The notes under the pieces: model-generated
What the model saw: the letters and a program-made list of their open reading frames with translations, nothing else
Database searches by the model: none
Told to the model about the DNA's origin: nothing
In this document: positions 17,806-26,498 of the stretch, one piece after another
Numbering within the stretch: position 1 is the stretch's first letter
Layout of the letters: the number at the start of each line of letters is the position of its first letter
Source of the DNA: Cellulomonas sp. NS3
Lineage (GTDB): Bacteria; Actinomycetota; Actinomycetes; Actinomycetales; Cellulomonadaceae
Reading direction: 5' to 3'
Assembly: GCF_024757985.1 (NCBI RefSeq)
Contig: NZ_CP103289.1
Coordinates: 2,976,001 to 3,040,000, forward strand
DNA: 64,000 bases
Made by a program: the position numbers and the translations under genes

Positions 17806-18951
17806 ATGCGCAAGCCGTTCCTGCTCGCTCCGATCGCCGTCGCCGCGCTCGCTCTGTCCGGATGCGGCGCCGCCGGCTCGGAGAGCCCGGCCGGGTCGAC
17901 CGCGACCTCGACGAGCGCCTCCGGCGCGAGCTGCGGCACGACCGTCGACGAGATCGCCGCGAAGGCCGCCGAGGAGAAGGAGCTCAACCTCATCGCGCTG
18001 CCGGACACCTGGGCGAACTACAAGGGCATCCTCGAGGACTTCCGGACGACGTACGGGATCGACGCGACGGTGGCCAACCCGGACGCGTCGTCGGCCGACG
18101 AGATCACCGCGATCGAGACCCTGCGTGGTCAGCCGGACATGCCGGAGGTCGTCGACGTCGGGGCGTCCTTCACCCAGCAGATGATCGACGAGGGTTACGC
18201 CGAGGCTTACGAGCCGACGGTCTGGGACGAGATCCCGGACAACCTCAAGGACCCCGAGGGCCACTGGGTCGCCGCGTACTACGGGGTGCTGTCGATCGCG
18301 ACCAACACGACGCTCGTCGAGGACGCACCGAAGACCTTCGCCGACCTCGAGGACCCGAAGTACCAGGGCCAGGTCACGCTGAACGGCGACCCCCGGGAGT
18401 CCGGCGCCGGGTTCGCGGCGGTCATGGCGGCGTCGCTCGCTAACGGCGGCAGCTTCGACGACATCACCCCGGGCCTGGAGTACTTCAGCCGTCTCAAGAA
18501 GTCGGGCAACCTGCAGTCGGTCGACGTCACGCAGGCGACGCTGCTGTCCGGCGAGGTCCCGATCGCGCTGGACTGGACGTACAACTTCCCGGCCCTCGTG
18601 CCCCAGCTCGAGGACGCCGGGTTCGACCTCCAGGTCACCGTCCCGAGCGACGGGGTGTACGGCGGCTACTACGCCCAGTCGGTCGTGACCGAGGCGCCGC
18701 ACCCGTGCTCCGCACGCCTGTTCCTCGAGCACCTCGTCGGTGACGAGGGCGCGCTCGGCTACCTCGAGGGTGGCGCCATCCCGGCGCGCTACGCGGCGCT
18801 GGTGGAGGCCGGCAAGGTCGACGAGGAGCTCGCCGAGAACCTGCCCGACGCCGAGACGATCGAGAAGATCGCCTTCCCGACGCAGGCCCAAATCGACGCC
18901 GCGAAGGCGACCCTGGCGGAGCAGTGGGGCCCGATGGTCGCGGACCTGTGA
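17806..18951 (+). CDS. ABC transporter substrate-binding lipoprotein
   Basis: This 381-residue protein starts at ATG 17806 behind GAGGGA. The lipoprotein signal peptide ends at LALSGC. It belongs to the extracellular solute-binding class used for polyamines, ferric iron and organophosphorus compounds (PotD/FutA/PhnS-like), with VGASFTQQMIDEGYAEAY, YYGVLSIATNTTLV and IALDWTYNFPALV. It captures a substrate outside the membrane and delivers it to the two permeases encoded directly downstream. The stop overlaps the next start (GTGA). The substrate cannot be read from the sequence. The divergent phosphatase and the coupled metallophosphoesterase favour a phosphorus-containing compound such as a phosphodiester or phosphonate. 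Confidence 0.85.
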   Translation: MRKPFLLAPIAVAALALSGCGAAGSESPAGSTATSTSASGASCGTTVDEIAAKAAEEKELNLIALPDTWANYKGILEDFRTTYGIDATVANPDASSADEITAIETLRGQPDMPEVVDVGASFTQQMIDEGYAEAYEPTVWDEIPDNLKDPEGHWVAAYYGVLSIATNTTLVEDAPKTFADLEDPKYQGQVTLNGDPRESGAGFAAVMAASLANGGSFDDITPGLEYFSRLKKSGNLQSVDVTQATLLSGEVPIALDWTYNFPALVPQLEDAGFDLQVTVPSDGVYGGYYAQSVVTEAPHPCSARLFLEHLVGDEGALGYLEGGAIPARYAALVEAGKVDEELAENLPDAETIEKIAFPTQAQIDAAKATLAEQWGPMVADL

Positions 18952-19976
18952 CTGGGACCCGACTGCCCTCCGGCCCGGCTGGGGGCGCCGCGAGCGCCCC
19001 GGCCGGGCCCGAGGGTGCGGTGGCGGGCGGGTCGGAGGCACTGGTGCGCACGGTCACGCCGACGGTCGCCGTCGACGCCGCACCGCACCGGGCCGGGGCC
19101 GGTCCCCGAGGCGCGGCAGGCCGTCGGCGCCGGCCCGCGTGGTCGGGCGCGACACTCGCCCTCGTCCCGTTCCTCGCCTTCGTCGCCGTCTTCCTGCTGT
19201 GGCCCGTCGGGGTCGTGGTCGTGCGCGCGTTCACCCCCGGTGGTGTGCCCGGCCTCGGCGCTCTGGTGCGGGCTGTGTCGGGGCCGTATCGCAGCGCCTT
19301 CGAGAACTCCCTCGCGCTCGCCGGCACCTCGGCCGTGCTGGGCGGAGTCCTCGGGCTCGCGCTCGCGCTCGCGGTCCGGGACCTCACCCGGCCGCGCTGG
19401 CTGCGACCCGCGATTGAGGCATGGAGCTCGGTGGCGTCCCAGCTCGGGGGCGTCCCCCTCGCGTTCGCGTTCGTCGCCGCGCTCGGGACGCAGGGTGTCG
19501 TGACGAAGGCGTTGCGAGGTCTCGGAGTCGACCTCATCACCTCGGGATTCTCGCTCGCGACGCTGGCCGGCATGACTCTCGTGTACCTGTACTTCCAGAT
19601 CCCGCTCATGTTCCTGGTGGTCGCACCGGCCGTCGCCGGGCTGCGCGCGACGTGGCGTGAGGCGGCAGAGCTGATGGGCGCCGGCCCCGTGCGGTACTGG
19701 GCGACGGTGGCGGGCCCGATCCTGCTGCCGTCGGTGCTCGGCGGGATGCTGCTGCTCTTCGTGAACGCGTTCAGCGCGTACGCGACCGCCTACGTACTGA
19801 GCTCGAGCGGCCAGCTCGTGCCGCTCCAGATCCGGTTCGTGCTCCAGGGCAACGTGATCACCGGCGAGCAGGACCTCGGCTACGCGCTCGTGACCTGGAC
19901 GGTCGCGCTGATGGTCCTGGGCCTGGTCGGGATGACGCTGCTCCAGCGCCGCGCCGCCCGCTGGACGCACGCATGA
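18948..19976 (+). CDS. ABC transporter permease
   Basis: This 342-residue protein starts at a GTG that overlaps the previous stop. The first ~60 residues are Gly/Ala/Pro-rich and cytoplasmic. Six or so hydrophobic helices follow (LVPFLAFVAVFLLWPVGVVV first). The permease-ATPase coupling (EAA) loop is TWREAAELMGAGPVRYW, about 100 residues from the end. It forms a transmembrane heterodimer with the next gene product, to which it is also coupled by an ATGA overlap. The class is the same as PotB or PhnU-type permeases. Confidence 0.87.
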   Translation: MTGTRLPSGPAGGAASAPAGPEGAVAGGSEALVRTVTPTVAVDAAPHRAGAGPRGAAGRRRRPAWSGATLALVPFLAFVAVFLLWPVGVVVVRAFTPGGVPGLGALVRAVSGPYRSAFENSLALAGTSAVLGGVLGLALALAVRDLTRPRWLRPAIEAWSSVASQLGGVPLAFAFVAALGTQGVVTKALRGLGVDLITSGFSLATLAGMTLVYLYFQIPLMFLVVAPAVAGLRATWREAAELMGAGPVRYWATVAGPILLPSVLGGMLLLFVNAFSAYATAYVLSSSGQLVPLQIRFVLQGNVITGEQDLGYALVTWTVALMVLGLVGMTLLQRRAARWTHA

Positions 19977-20803
19977 GCGCGCCGACGCCGCGCCGCCGCA
20001 CGACGCGGACCGGCCGCACGGTGTTCCTCGTGCTGCTCGGCGCGTTCTTCGTCGTCCCCCAGCTCGCGATGGCCCGGTTCGCGTTCCAGAACGTGCCCGT
20101 AGCCCTGCTCGACGCCGACCGGCTCCTGAGCGGGTGGACGGCGCGGCCGCTGCTCGACGCCCTTGCGCAGCCGGAGCTCTGGGAGGCCGCGCGGACCAGT
20201 GCCGTGCTCGCGGTGCTCGCGGTGCTCCTGAACCTCGCGCTCCTGCTGCCGCTGTCGATCCTCGCGGAGCTCCGCGCGCCGTGGCTGCGCCCGGTGCTCG
20301 CCGCCGTCACGCTGCTGCCCTGGGTGGTCCCGCCCATCGCGCTGGTCGTGGGCGTGGCCTCCACCTTCCGCGCGGTCGCGCCGTGGTTCCTCACGAGTCC
20401 GCTCTCGCTCGTGCCGTTCTACGCGATCTGGGCCATGCCGTTCACCTACCGTGCGCTCGACGCCGGGCTGCAGGCCCTGAACGCACGCACGCTCGTGGAG
20501 GCCGGGCGCAGCCTCGGGGCGTCGTTCCCCGTCGTGCTGTTCCGCGTGCTCGTCCCGAACCTGCGCGCCTCGATCATCGCGGCAGGCGGCCTCACCGCGG
20601 CGCTCGTGCTCGGCGAGTTCGCCTTCGCCTCCTTGCTGCTCAAGAACACCCTGCCGACCTACCTCGTCGACTACCAGCGTCAGGCGCCGCAGGCCGGCAT
20701 GGCGCTGGCCCTCGCGATCCTGGTGCTCACCGCGCTCGCGCTCGGCGCCGTCGTGCAGGGCATCCGCCGCCGCGGGCTCGCCGTGAGCACCGCGGGCATC
20801 TGA
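19973..20803 (+). CDS. ABC transporter permease
   Basis: This 276-residue second permease half has six membrane helices (VFLVLLGAFFVVPQLAMA first). The EAA-type coupling loop is ARTLVEAGRSLGASFPVV. It resembles PotC/PhnV-type subunits. It starts within the stop of the preceding permease and is followed after 55 bases by the ATPase gene. Together with 17806, 18948 and 20859 it makes a complete importer. Confidence 0.87.
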   Translation: MSAPTPRRRTTRTGRTVFLVLLGAFFVVPQLAMARFAFQNVPVALLDADRLLSGWTARPLLDALAQPELWEAARTSAVLAVLAVLLNLALLLPLSILAELRAPWLRPVLAAVTLLPWVVPPIALVVGVASTFRAVAPWFLTSPLSLVPFYAIWAMPFTYRALDAGLQALNARTLVEAGRSLGASFPVVLFRVLVPNLRASIIAAGGLTAALVLGEFAFASLLLKNTLPTYLVDYQRQAPQAGMALALAILVLTALALGAVVQGIRRRGLAVSTAGI

Positions 20804-20858
20804 AGACATCGCTGCCCCCCGACGACCTTCCGCCAACCCCGAACCTCAGGAGACAGCC

Positions 20859-21917
20859 ATGGCCACGATCGAGATGACCGCGGTGCGCAAGTCGTTCGGG
20901 GGCACGACGGCACTCGCGGGCCTGGACCTGCGCATCGAGTCGGGCGAGCTGGTCTGCCTGCTCGGACCGTCCGGGTGCGGAAAGACCACGGCCCTGCGGC
21001 TGCTGGCCGGGTTCGAGCACCCCGACGCGGGCGCGATCACCGTGGACGGCGACGACGTCACGCACGTGTCACCGCGTCACCGCGGGTTCGGCATGGTGTT
21101 CCAGGACTACAGCCTCTTCCCGCACCTGACGGCGCGCGAGAACATCGCGTTCGGGCTGCGCGTGCGGCGCGTCGGCGGGCGCGAGACGACCGAGACCGTC
21201 GAGCGGCTGCTCGTCGTGACGCGGCTCGAGAAGCACGCCGACAAGTACCCGCACCAGATGTCCGGGGGCCAGAAGCAGCGCGTGGCGCTGGCACGGGCCA
21301 TCGCGACGCAGCCACGCCTGCTGCTGCTCGACGAGCCGCTGTCGGCGCTCGACGCCCAGGTCCGAGAGCACCTGCGTGACGAGATCCGCCGCCTCCAGCA
21401 AGAGGTCGGCGTCACCACCGTGTTCGTCACGCACGACCAGCACGAGGCCATGGCCGTGGCCGACCGCGTGGCCGTGATGCGCGACGGGTTGCTCGAGCAG
21501 ATCGACACGCCGCGCGCGCTCTACAGCCGGCCGGCGTCGCCGTTCGTCGCCGGGTTCGTCGGTACGGTGAACCGACTCACGGCATCCCGGACGACCGCCG
21601 GTCCGTGGGGCGTGCTGGGGGGCCCCACGCCGACCGTCGACATGCGGGCCGTCGGCACGGGCCCGGACCCCTCCCGCGCAGTCGCCGTCGTGCGTCCCGA
21701 GCAGCTCGCCGTGGACCCGACGATCGCGACACCGGGTCCGGTGGCCCGGGTCGTCGGCGTGTCGTTCCTCGGCGCGTTCACCCGCCTCACCGTCGAGCAC
21801 CCCGAGGAGGGGACGATCCTCGCCGACGTGATCAGCGAGGCCGTGGACGGCCTGTCCGTCGGTGACGCCGTCGCGATCAGGGTGCGCGCCAGCGCGGGGG
21901 CGGTGGTGCTGCAGTGA
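20859..21917 (+). CDS. ABC transporter ATP-binding protein (PotA/FbpC-like)
   Basis: This 352-residue ATPase has Walker A GPSGCGKTT, Q-loop VFQDYSLFPHL, signature MSGGQKQRVALARA, Walker B LLLLDEPLSALD and switch His in VFVTHDQHEAM. The C-terminal ~110 residues form a TOBE-like regulatory domain. Start ATG is preceded by AGGAGA. It energises the importer formed by the two upstream permeases. The final codons overlap the metallophosphoesterase start (GTGA), so ATPase and hydrolase are co-translated. This ties the imported compound to phosphoester hydrolysis in the cytoplasm. Confidence 0.9.
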   Translation: MATIEMTAVRKSFGGTTALAGLDLRIESGELVCLLGPSGCGKTTALRLLAGFEHPDAGAITVDGDDVTHVSPRHRGFGMVFQDYSLFPHLTARENIAFGLRVRRVGGRETTETVERLLVVTRLEKHADKYPHQMSGGQKQRVALARAIATQPRLLLLDEPLSALDAQVREHLRDEIRRLQQEVGVTTVFVTHDQHEAMAVADRVAVMRDGLLEQIDTPRALYSRPASPFVAGFVGTVNRLTASRTTAGPWGVLGGPTPTVDMRAVGTGPDPSRAVAVVRPEQLAVDPTIATPGPVARVVGVSFLGAFTRLTVEHPEEGTILADVISEAVDGLSVGDAVAIRVRASAGAVVLQ

Positions 21918-23488
21918 GCCTGACGAGCGACCGCACGGTCGAGCGGGGTGAGCCGGACGCCCGAGGGTGGCGACCGCTCGTCACCGGCCCCGGCGAGCCG
22001 CACCTGGGCGGCGTGCCGGCCGCCGGCGGACGCGTGCTCGGCGCGCTCGTGCACATGAGCGACCCGCACCTGTGCGACGCCGAGTCACCCGCGCGCCAGG
22101 AGCACCTCGACCGGCACGGGGACCCGGGCGCGCCGTACGCCCCGCTGCTCGGCACCATCGGCACGTACCGAGCGCAGGAGATCCTCACCGCGCACGTCGC
22201 CGCGGCGGCGCTCGCGGCGGTCCAGCGGCTGCACCGCGCCCCGGTCGCCGGGGCACCGCTGGACGCTGTCGTCGTCACCGGCGACCTCGTGGACAACGCG
22301 CAGCGCAACGAGCTCCGCTGGTACACGGACCTGCTCGCCGGCCGGCCGGTCGCGCCGAGGAGCGGCGACCCGGCGCGCAGCTCGTGGGTGGGTGCGACGG
22401 ATCCCGGGCGGACCTGGTGGCCGCAGTACTGGCACCCCGACGGTCCACCGGACGGTGTGCCGGACGACGTGCCGACCGCGAGGCACGGCTTCCCTCGGCT
22501 CCCCGGGATCGTCGATGCCGCCCGTCAGGCGGTCGCGTCGCCGGGCGCCGGACTGCCCTGGCACTCGGTGCACGGCAACCACGACGCGCTGCTGCAGGGT
22601 GTCGTGGCGCCCGACGACGCCCTGCGCGCGCTCGCCGTCGGAGCCGAGCGCGTGGTCGACCTCGCGCCCGGGCAGACGCCGTTCGTGGTGCTCGACGCCG
22701 CCGCCACCGTCGGCCCCGCCCGGTACACGCACACCCCCGAGTCACCGCGTGAGCCCGTGCCGCCGGACGCCGGCCGTGATCTCGTCGAGCCCGGTGACGT
22801 CACCGGAGCGCTCGCCGCCGCGGAACCCGACCCTGGCGCCTTGGTTGCCCGGTACGGGAACGCGTGGGTGCGGGACGTCGGTGAACTCAGGCTGATCGCG
22901 ATGGACACGGCCAACCCGCACGGCGGCTACCAGGGCTCCGTCGACGCCGAGCAGCTCGCCTGGCTCGACGAGCAGCTGACCGCCGCGGCGGACCGATACG
23001 TCGTCGTCCTGTCGCACCACCCGTCCTGGACGCTGCTGAACGCGTACGCGCCCGACGGCGAACCACGGCGCCACCGGGCGGACGACGTCCTCGGCCTGCT
23101 CCTGCGGCACCGCTGCGTCATCGCCTGGCTCGCGGGCCACGTGCACGCGCACACGCACCGCTGGCACCCCGGCCCCGACGGCCGCAGCGGGCTGTTCGAG
23201 ATCACGACGGCGTCGCTCATCGACTGGCCGCAGCAGCTGCGCGTGGTCGAGGTCGTGCGCGAGCCCGGCGGCACGCTCGCGATCACGAGCACCGTCGTGG
23301 ACCACGCGGGTGCCGGCGGGTGGACATGGGAGCCGGGCTGCGACGACGTCACGGTGCTCGCCGGGGTGTCCCGCACGCTCGCAGCCAACGACTGGCGCGT
23401 GCGCGCGCGCCCCGAGCTCCTCACGCGGGCCGCCGGAGCACCGGCGGACCGGAATGCGGTGTGGCGGATGCCCGACCCGCACGCCTGA
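21914..23488 (+). CDS. Cytoplasmic metallophosphoesterase (TIGR03767-like)
   Basis: This 524-residue protein has no signal peptide. The calcineurin-like metallophosphoesterase metal ligands are all present: HMSDPHLCD, VVVTGDLVDNAQ, HSVHGNHD, VVLSHHPSW and AGHVHAHTHRW. Length and N-terminal extension match the actinobacterial family that I recall as TIGR03767; the number is from memory. It should hydrolyse a phosphomonoester or diester with two metal ions. Its GTGA overlap with the importer ATPase makes the imported solute the likely substrate. Together with the divergent secreted alkaline phosphatase it suggests a pathway for using organic phosphorus. Confidence 0.85.
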   Translation: MSLTSDRTVERGEPDARGWRPLVTGPGEPHLGGVPAAGGRVLGALVHMSDPHLCDAESPARQEHLDRHGDPGAPYAPLLGTIGTYRAQEILTAHVAAAALAAVQRLHRAPVAGAPLDAVVVTGDLVDNAQRNELRWYTDLLAGRPVAPRSGDPARSSWVGATDPGRTWWPQYWHPDGPPDGVPDDVPTARHGFPRLPGIVDAARQAVASPGAGLPWHSVHGNHDALLQGVVAPDDALRALAVGAERVVDLAPGQTPFVVLDAAATVGPARYTHTPESPREPVPPDAGRDLVEPGDVTGALAAAEPDPGALVARYGNAWVRDVGELRLIAMDTANPHGGYQGSVDAEQLAWLDEQLTAAADRYVVVLSHHPSWTLLNAYAPDGEPRRHRADDVLGLLLRHRCVIAWLAGHVHAHTHRWHPGPDGRSGLFEITTASLIDWPQQLRVVEVVREPGGTLAITSTVVDHAGAGGWTWEPGCDDVTVLAGVSRTLAANDWRVRARPELLTRAAGAPADRNAVWRMPDPHA

Positions 23489-23620
23489 GCGAGGCAGCGA
23501 GGGTGCGACGCGAGCGGGCGGACCGGGCACGTCTCCGCAGCAGCAGCGCCCAGCGACCGGAGCCCTCGTCCGTAGCACCCGCCCGAACATGAACCCTCGA
23601 CCCCAGACGGGCCTCCCTCC

Positions 23621-24730
23621 ATGACGCATGTCGTGCCTCCGAACCGACCGACCTCTCCACGCACTCCTGTGCTCGTCGCCTTCGCGCTCGTCCTCGCCGC
23701 GCTGCTCACGGGGTGCAGCGGCCAGGAACCCGCGACGGCGCCGTCGAGCGACCCCGTCCAGCGTCTGCTCGACGAGTGGGCGGACGACGGACATGGTGGC
23801 GTCGCGGTCGCCATGGCGAGCGACGACGAGGAGCTGGCCGTCGCGGCGGCGGGCAGTGCCGGCCCCCAGGGAGACGCCCTGCAGCCCGACGCGGCGTTCC
23901 GGGTCGGCAGCCTGTCGAAGACATTCGTCTCGGTGATGGTGCTCCAGCTCGTCGCCGACGGCGCCATCGGCCTCGACGACCTCGTGACGGACCACGCGCC
24001 GGACCTGACGGTGGCGCGCGGAGTCACGGTGCGCCAGCTCCTCGCCCATCGCACGGGCATCCCCGAGCACACCGACGGCGAGCTCGCTCCGGCAGTGCTG
24101 GCCGATCCGGCCAAGGCGTGGGAAGCGGCTGAGGTGCTCGACCTCGTCGCCGACCAGCCGCGCGACTTCCGAGCCGGCGAGAAGTTCGCCTACTCGAACT
24201 CGAACTACGTGGTCGCCGGGATCGTGCTCGAGACAGTCACGGGCACGACGCTCGCCGACAACCTCCGAACCCGAATCGTCCAGCCGCTGGGCCTGACGTC
24301 CACCTGGTTCGCCCCCGATGGCGCACGCGCACCCATCGAGGGCTTCTCGCGAGCACTGCCGGGTGGGAACACCACCGGCTCCTCCTACCGCGCGCTCGAG
24401 ACGGCCGCCGGAGCCGCGGGCGCCCTGGTCTCGTCGGTGTCCGACCTCGCCACCTTCCTCCGAGCTCTCGCCCACGGAGAGCTCCTCCCCGCGGAGACGT
24501 ACGAGGAGATGACCCACGGCCTACCCGACGAGGGGTGGAGCCTCGGCGTGTTCCCGTCCAACCCGCCCACGGAGACCGGGATCTCCCACAACGGATCGAT
24601 CCCTGGCTTCGCCACCTATATGCAGTACGACCCGAGCACCGAGGACCTCTTCGTGCTTCTCGTCAACGACGACACCCGCTCGGCGGAACGGCTCGCCGTG
24701 GAGCTGCTGGAGGTCGTCCGCACGAGCTGA
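23621..24730 (+). CDS. Serine hydrolase lipoprotein, class C beta-lactamase/esterase family
   Basis: This 369-residue protein has a lipoprotein signal (LVLAALLTGC). The penicillin-recognising serine hydrolase fold is shown by the SxxK motif SLSK in FRVGSLSKTF, the YSN motif in FAYSNSNYVVAG and HNG as the KTG-equivalent in ISHNGSIPGF. The family includes D,D-peptidases, esterases and class C beta-lactamases; the HNG triad is more common in peptidases and esterases than in true beta-lactamases. The protein is anchored outside the membrane. It stands alone, 132 bases after the metallophosphoesterase, with no sign of coupling. Confidence 0.85.
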   Translation: MTHVVPPNRPTSPRTPVLVAFALVLAALLTGCSGQEPATAPSSDPVQRLLDEWADDGHGGVAVAMASDDEELAVAAAGSAGPQGDALQPDAAFRVGSLSKTFVSVMVLQLVADGAIGLDDLVTDHAPDLTVARGVTVRQLLAHRTGIPEHTDGELAPAVLADPAKAWEAAEVLDLVADQPRDFRAGEKFAYSNSNYVVAGIVLETVTGTTLADNLRTRIVQPLGLTSTWFAPDGARAPIEGFSRALPGGNTTGSSYRALETAAGAAGALVSSVSDLATFLRALAHGELLPAETYEEMTHGLPDEGWSLGVFPSNPPTETGISHNGSIPGFATYMQYDPSTEDLFVLLVNDDTRSAERLAVELLEVVRTS

Positions 24731-24827
24731 CGCGTGACCTCGGCGAAGCGTCGCCTCGATCGACGCGGCGAGCACGGCCAGGGTCACCGTCGTCGCCGAG
24801 CCGCTGACGGCGTGCCGGTCCTCCGCC

Positions 24828-24870
24828 GCGGGGGCAGGATCTGAACCCGCGACCTCTGGGTCACGAGCCC
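24828..24870 (-). other. 3'-half fragment of initiator tRNA (integrase attachment-site remnant)
   Basis: Read on the minus strand, these 43 bases match the 3' half of an actinobacterial initiator tRNA: anticodon-stem GGGCTCGTGACCC, variable AGAGGTCG, the T-arm CGGGTTCAGATCCTG, and acceptor CCCCCGC. The 5' half is absent, so it is not a gene. The anticodon position reads CGT instead of CAT. It lies 7 bases from the end of the integrase gene, as expected for an attachment-site copy left by tRNA-targeted integration. A second copy or the intact gene should mark the other end of the element. Confidence 0.6.
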
Positions 24871-24877
24871 ACCGGTC

Positions 24878-26059
24878 CTAGCGGCTGACCCTCGTTTGCC
24901 GGTGAACCCCGACGACGGCTGACAGCGGTTCGCGAGACGTTGTGGACTCGCTCACAAGAGCCGAGAGCGCTTCAGCGATCGCTCGGTCCCGGTCTTTCGC
25001 CGCGTGCTGGTATCGCATCGCGGCCGACGGCGTCGAGTGTCCCAGCCGTGCCATGAGCTCGGCGAGCGTCGCCCCGGTCGATGCGGCGAGCACAGCCCCG
25101 GTGTGGCGCAGGTCGTGGAAGCGCAGGTCCGGACGACCAGCCTCCTTCCGTGCGCGGAACCACCACCGGTACAGGCTGTTCGGGCTTATCTGCCGGCCGT
25201 CGGCCGCCGGGAAGAGAAGAGCGTCGGGCCCGGGCGCCGTGAAGTCGTGCAGGTGCGCCGCCAGCATCGGCACCAGATGTGGCGGGATCGCCACATCGCG
25301 CGTCCCCGCCGTGCACTTCGGGCTCCCGATGACGATCTCCGATCCGACCCGAGTGACCCCACGCCTGATGCGGATGACGCCGCGCTGCAGATCGATGTCG
25401 CGGCGGCGCAGCTCTGCCAGCTCGCCGAAACGCATCGCGCACCACGCCGCGAGCAGCACCATCGCCCTGAGCCGCTCGGGCATCGCCGCGGTTGCTGCTT
25501 CGAGCTCGGCAAGGGTGGCCGGCCTGATCGCTCGCGCTCGGTGCGACGTGCCGGCGGCACGGACGCGGCACGGGTTGGCCGCGATGAGATCGTCCGCGAC
25601 AGCGGTGGTGAAGATCGTGCGCAGGAGCGCGTACGCGTGAGCACGGATGGTCGGCTTGCCGACATCCAGCCCGGCGTGCCACAGCCGCACCTGCGCGGGC
25701 GTGACGTCGGCGAGGCGTCGGGGACCGAACGTCGGCAGGATCCGGGGGTCGAGGATCTGCCGGTAGTGCTGTCGCGTGCGCGGTTTGAGGTCCCGTCCGG
25801 CGAGCCAGGCTTCGGCGTACTCACCCACCGTGACCGCCCGCGGCACCGGGGGGTCGACGGTGTCCGTCTCAGCTCCCCACGAGCCGTCCGCGATGGCGTC
25901 GCGGATCCGCATCAGCCACGCCTCTGCCTCGACGCGGGACGCGAACGTCGAGGGCGCGTTGTAGCGAGCCAGATCCGGGCCGACATACGCCGCCTGGTAG
26001 CGCTGCGAAGGAAGCTTCCGCACACTCCCCCACGTCCGGCGAGAACGGACCACGTTCAC
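24878..26059 (-). CDS. int: Tyrosine site-specific recombinase (integrase)
   Basis: The protein has 393 residues from the chosen GTG at 26059, which has a GGGGGAG ribosome site. An N-terminal AP2/Arm-type DNA-binding segment (VRKLPSQRYQAAYVGPD) is followed by a core-binding SAM-like domain (VGEYAEAWLAGRDLKPRTRQ). The catalytic domain contains Arg in WCAMRFGELAELRRRD, a later Lys, HDLRHTGAVL, LGHSTPSAAMRYQHA and the Tyr nucleophile (Y in MRYQHA). This is a phage/ICE-type integrase. No excisionase, replication or phage structural genes accompany it, so the element is reduced to its integrase or extends rightwards into 26430-29454. Confidence 0.9.
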   Translation of the reverse strand: MNVVRSRRTWGSVRKLPSQRYQAAYVGPDLARYNAPSTFASRVEAEAWLMRIRDAIADGSWGAETDTVDPPVPRAVTVGEYAEAWLAGRDLKPRTRQHYRQILDPRILPTFGPRRLADVTPAQVRLWHAGLDVGKPTIRAHAYALLRTIFTTAVADDLIAANPCRVRAAGTSHRARAIRPATLAELEAATAAMPERLRAMVLLAAWCAMRFGELAELRRRDIDLQRGVIRIRRGVTRVGSEIVIGSPKCTAGTRDVAIPPHLVPMLAAHLHDFTAPGPDALLFPAADGRQISPNSLYRWWFRARKEAGRPDLRFHDLRHTGAVLAASTGATLAELMARLGHSTPSAAMRYQHAAKDRDRAIAEALSALVSESTTSREPLSAVVGVHRQTRVSR

Positions 26060-26123
26060 CTTTTCTCCCCCGGCTGTCGTGCAATAGCCGTGCAATAGGG
26101 CGGTGCCTTCGAGGGTATCTGCT

Positions 26124-26151
26124 GCACTCCAGCGCATCGTCACTGGAGTGC
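26124..26151. repeat. Inverted repeat upstream of integrase
   Basis: GCACTCCAG is followed after 10 bases by its exact complement CTGGAGTGC. It lies 65 bases upstream of the integrase start. It could be an integrase or excisionase arm site, an operator, or an RNA hairpin in the leader. Confidence 0.5.
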
Positions 26152-26212
26152 GTCCTCGCTGGTGAAGGCGCGTCTTCCCAGGTCGCTGCCAGTGTCGGCA
26201 CGCCTCTACCTG

Positions 26213-26235
26213 ACTGGTTCGAGTCCAGTCGAGGG
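26213..26235 (+). other. tRNA T-arm/acceptor-like fragment
   Basis: ACTGG-TTCGAGT-CCAGT forms a perfect 5-base stem with a canonical seven-base T-loop, followed by CGAGGGA as an acceptor-like strand. The anticodon and D arms cannot be folded upstream, so it is not a complete tRNA. It may be a second integration scar of a different tRNA than the one at 24828. Confidence 0.3.
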
Positions 26236-26247
26236 AGCAACGACGAC

Positions 26248-26282
26248 GGGCCCCTGACCAGCGGAGACGCTGGGCGGGGGCC
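26248..26282. terminator. GC-rich terminator-like hairpin
   Basis: GGCCCC...CCAGCG-GAGA-CGCTGG...GGGGCC forms a long stem with a GNRA-type tetraloop and is followed by TTCG. This form of hairpin is common after tRNA and other genes in actinobacteria. It shields the oxygenase operon from transcription coming from the left. Confidence 0.55.
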
Positions 26283-26498
26283 TTCGCTCTGCCCCGGCCG
26301 GCACACGCTCCGGTGCTGCGCCGCGGCCGCACCGCAGCCCTCGGTGGGATGTCCTGGGACGCGCCCGCTGTCCGCCGCCTCATCGGGACGACCTGACCCG
26401 TTGTCGCGGCCCGATCGTGCCGGAATAGTGTGATGTGCCCGGACGACGGTGCCCGGAGTCGTCGGCCGCACGGGGCGGGCCGGCTGGAAGAAGGCGTC

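Larger units (their letters stand above)
26060..26498. other. Non-coding junction with hairpins and a tRNA-arm-like sequence
   Basis: The interval between the integrase start and the oxygenase start contains, in order, a perfect 9-base inverted repeat (26124-26151), a T-arm-like sequence with a 3' acceptor-like tail (26213-26235), a GC-rich terminator-like hairpin (26248-26282), and a promoter-like stretch before the oxygenase. No protein gene is visible. Confidence 0.5.

Noticed and set aside
23621-24730. Beta-lactamase resistance gene
   Set aside because: The HNG motif and lipoprotein form fit the broad D,D-peptidase/esterase family; nothing supports beta-lactam hydrolysis specifically.
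24878-26059. Prophage
   Set aside because: Only an integrase is present; no structural, lysis or replication genes follow on either side.
26213-26235. Complete tRNA gene near 26.2 kb
   Set aside because: Only the T-arm and an acceptor-like strand fold; no anticodon or D arm could be found upstream.
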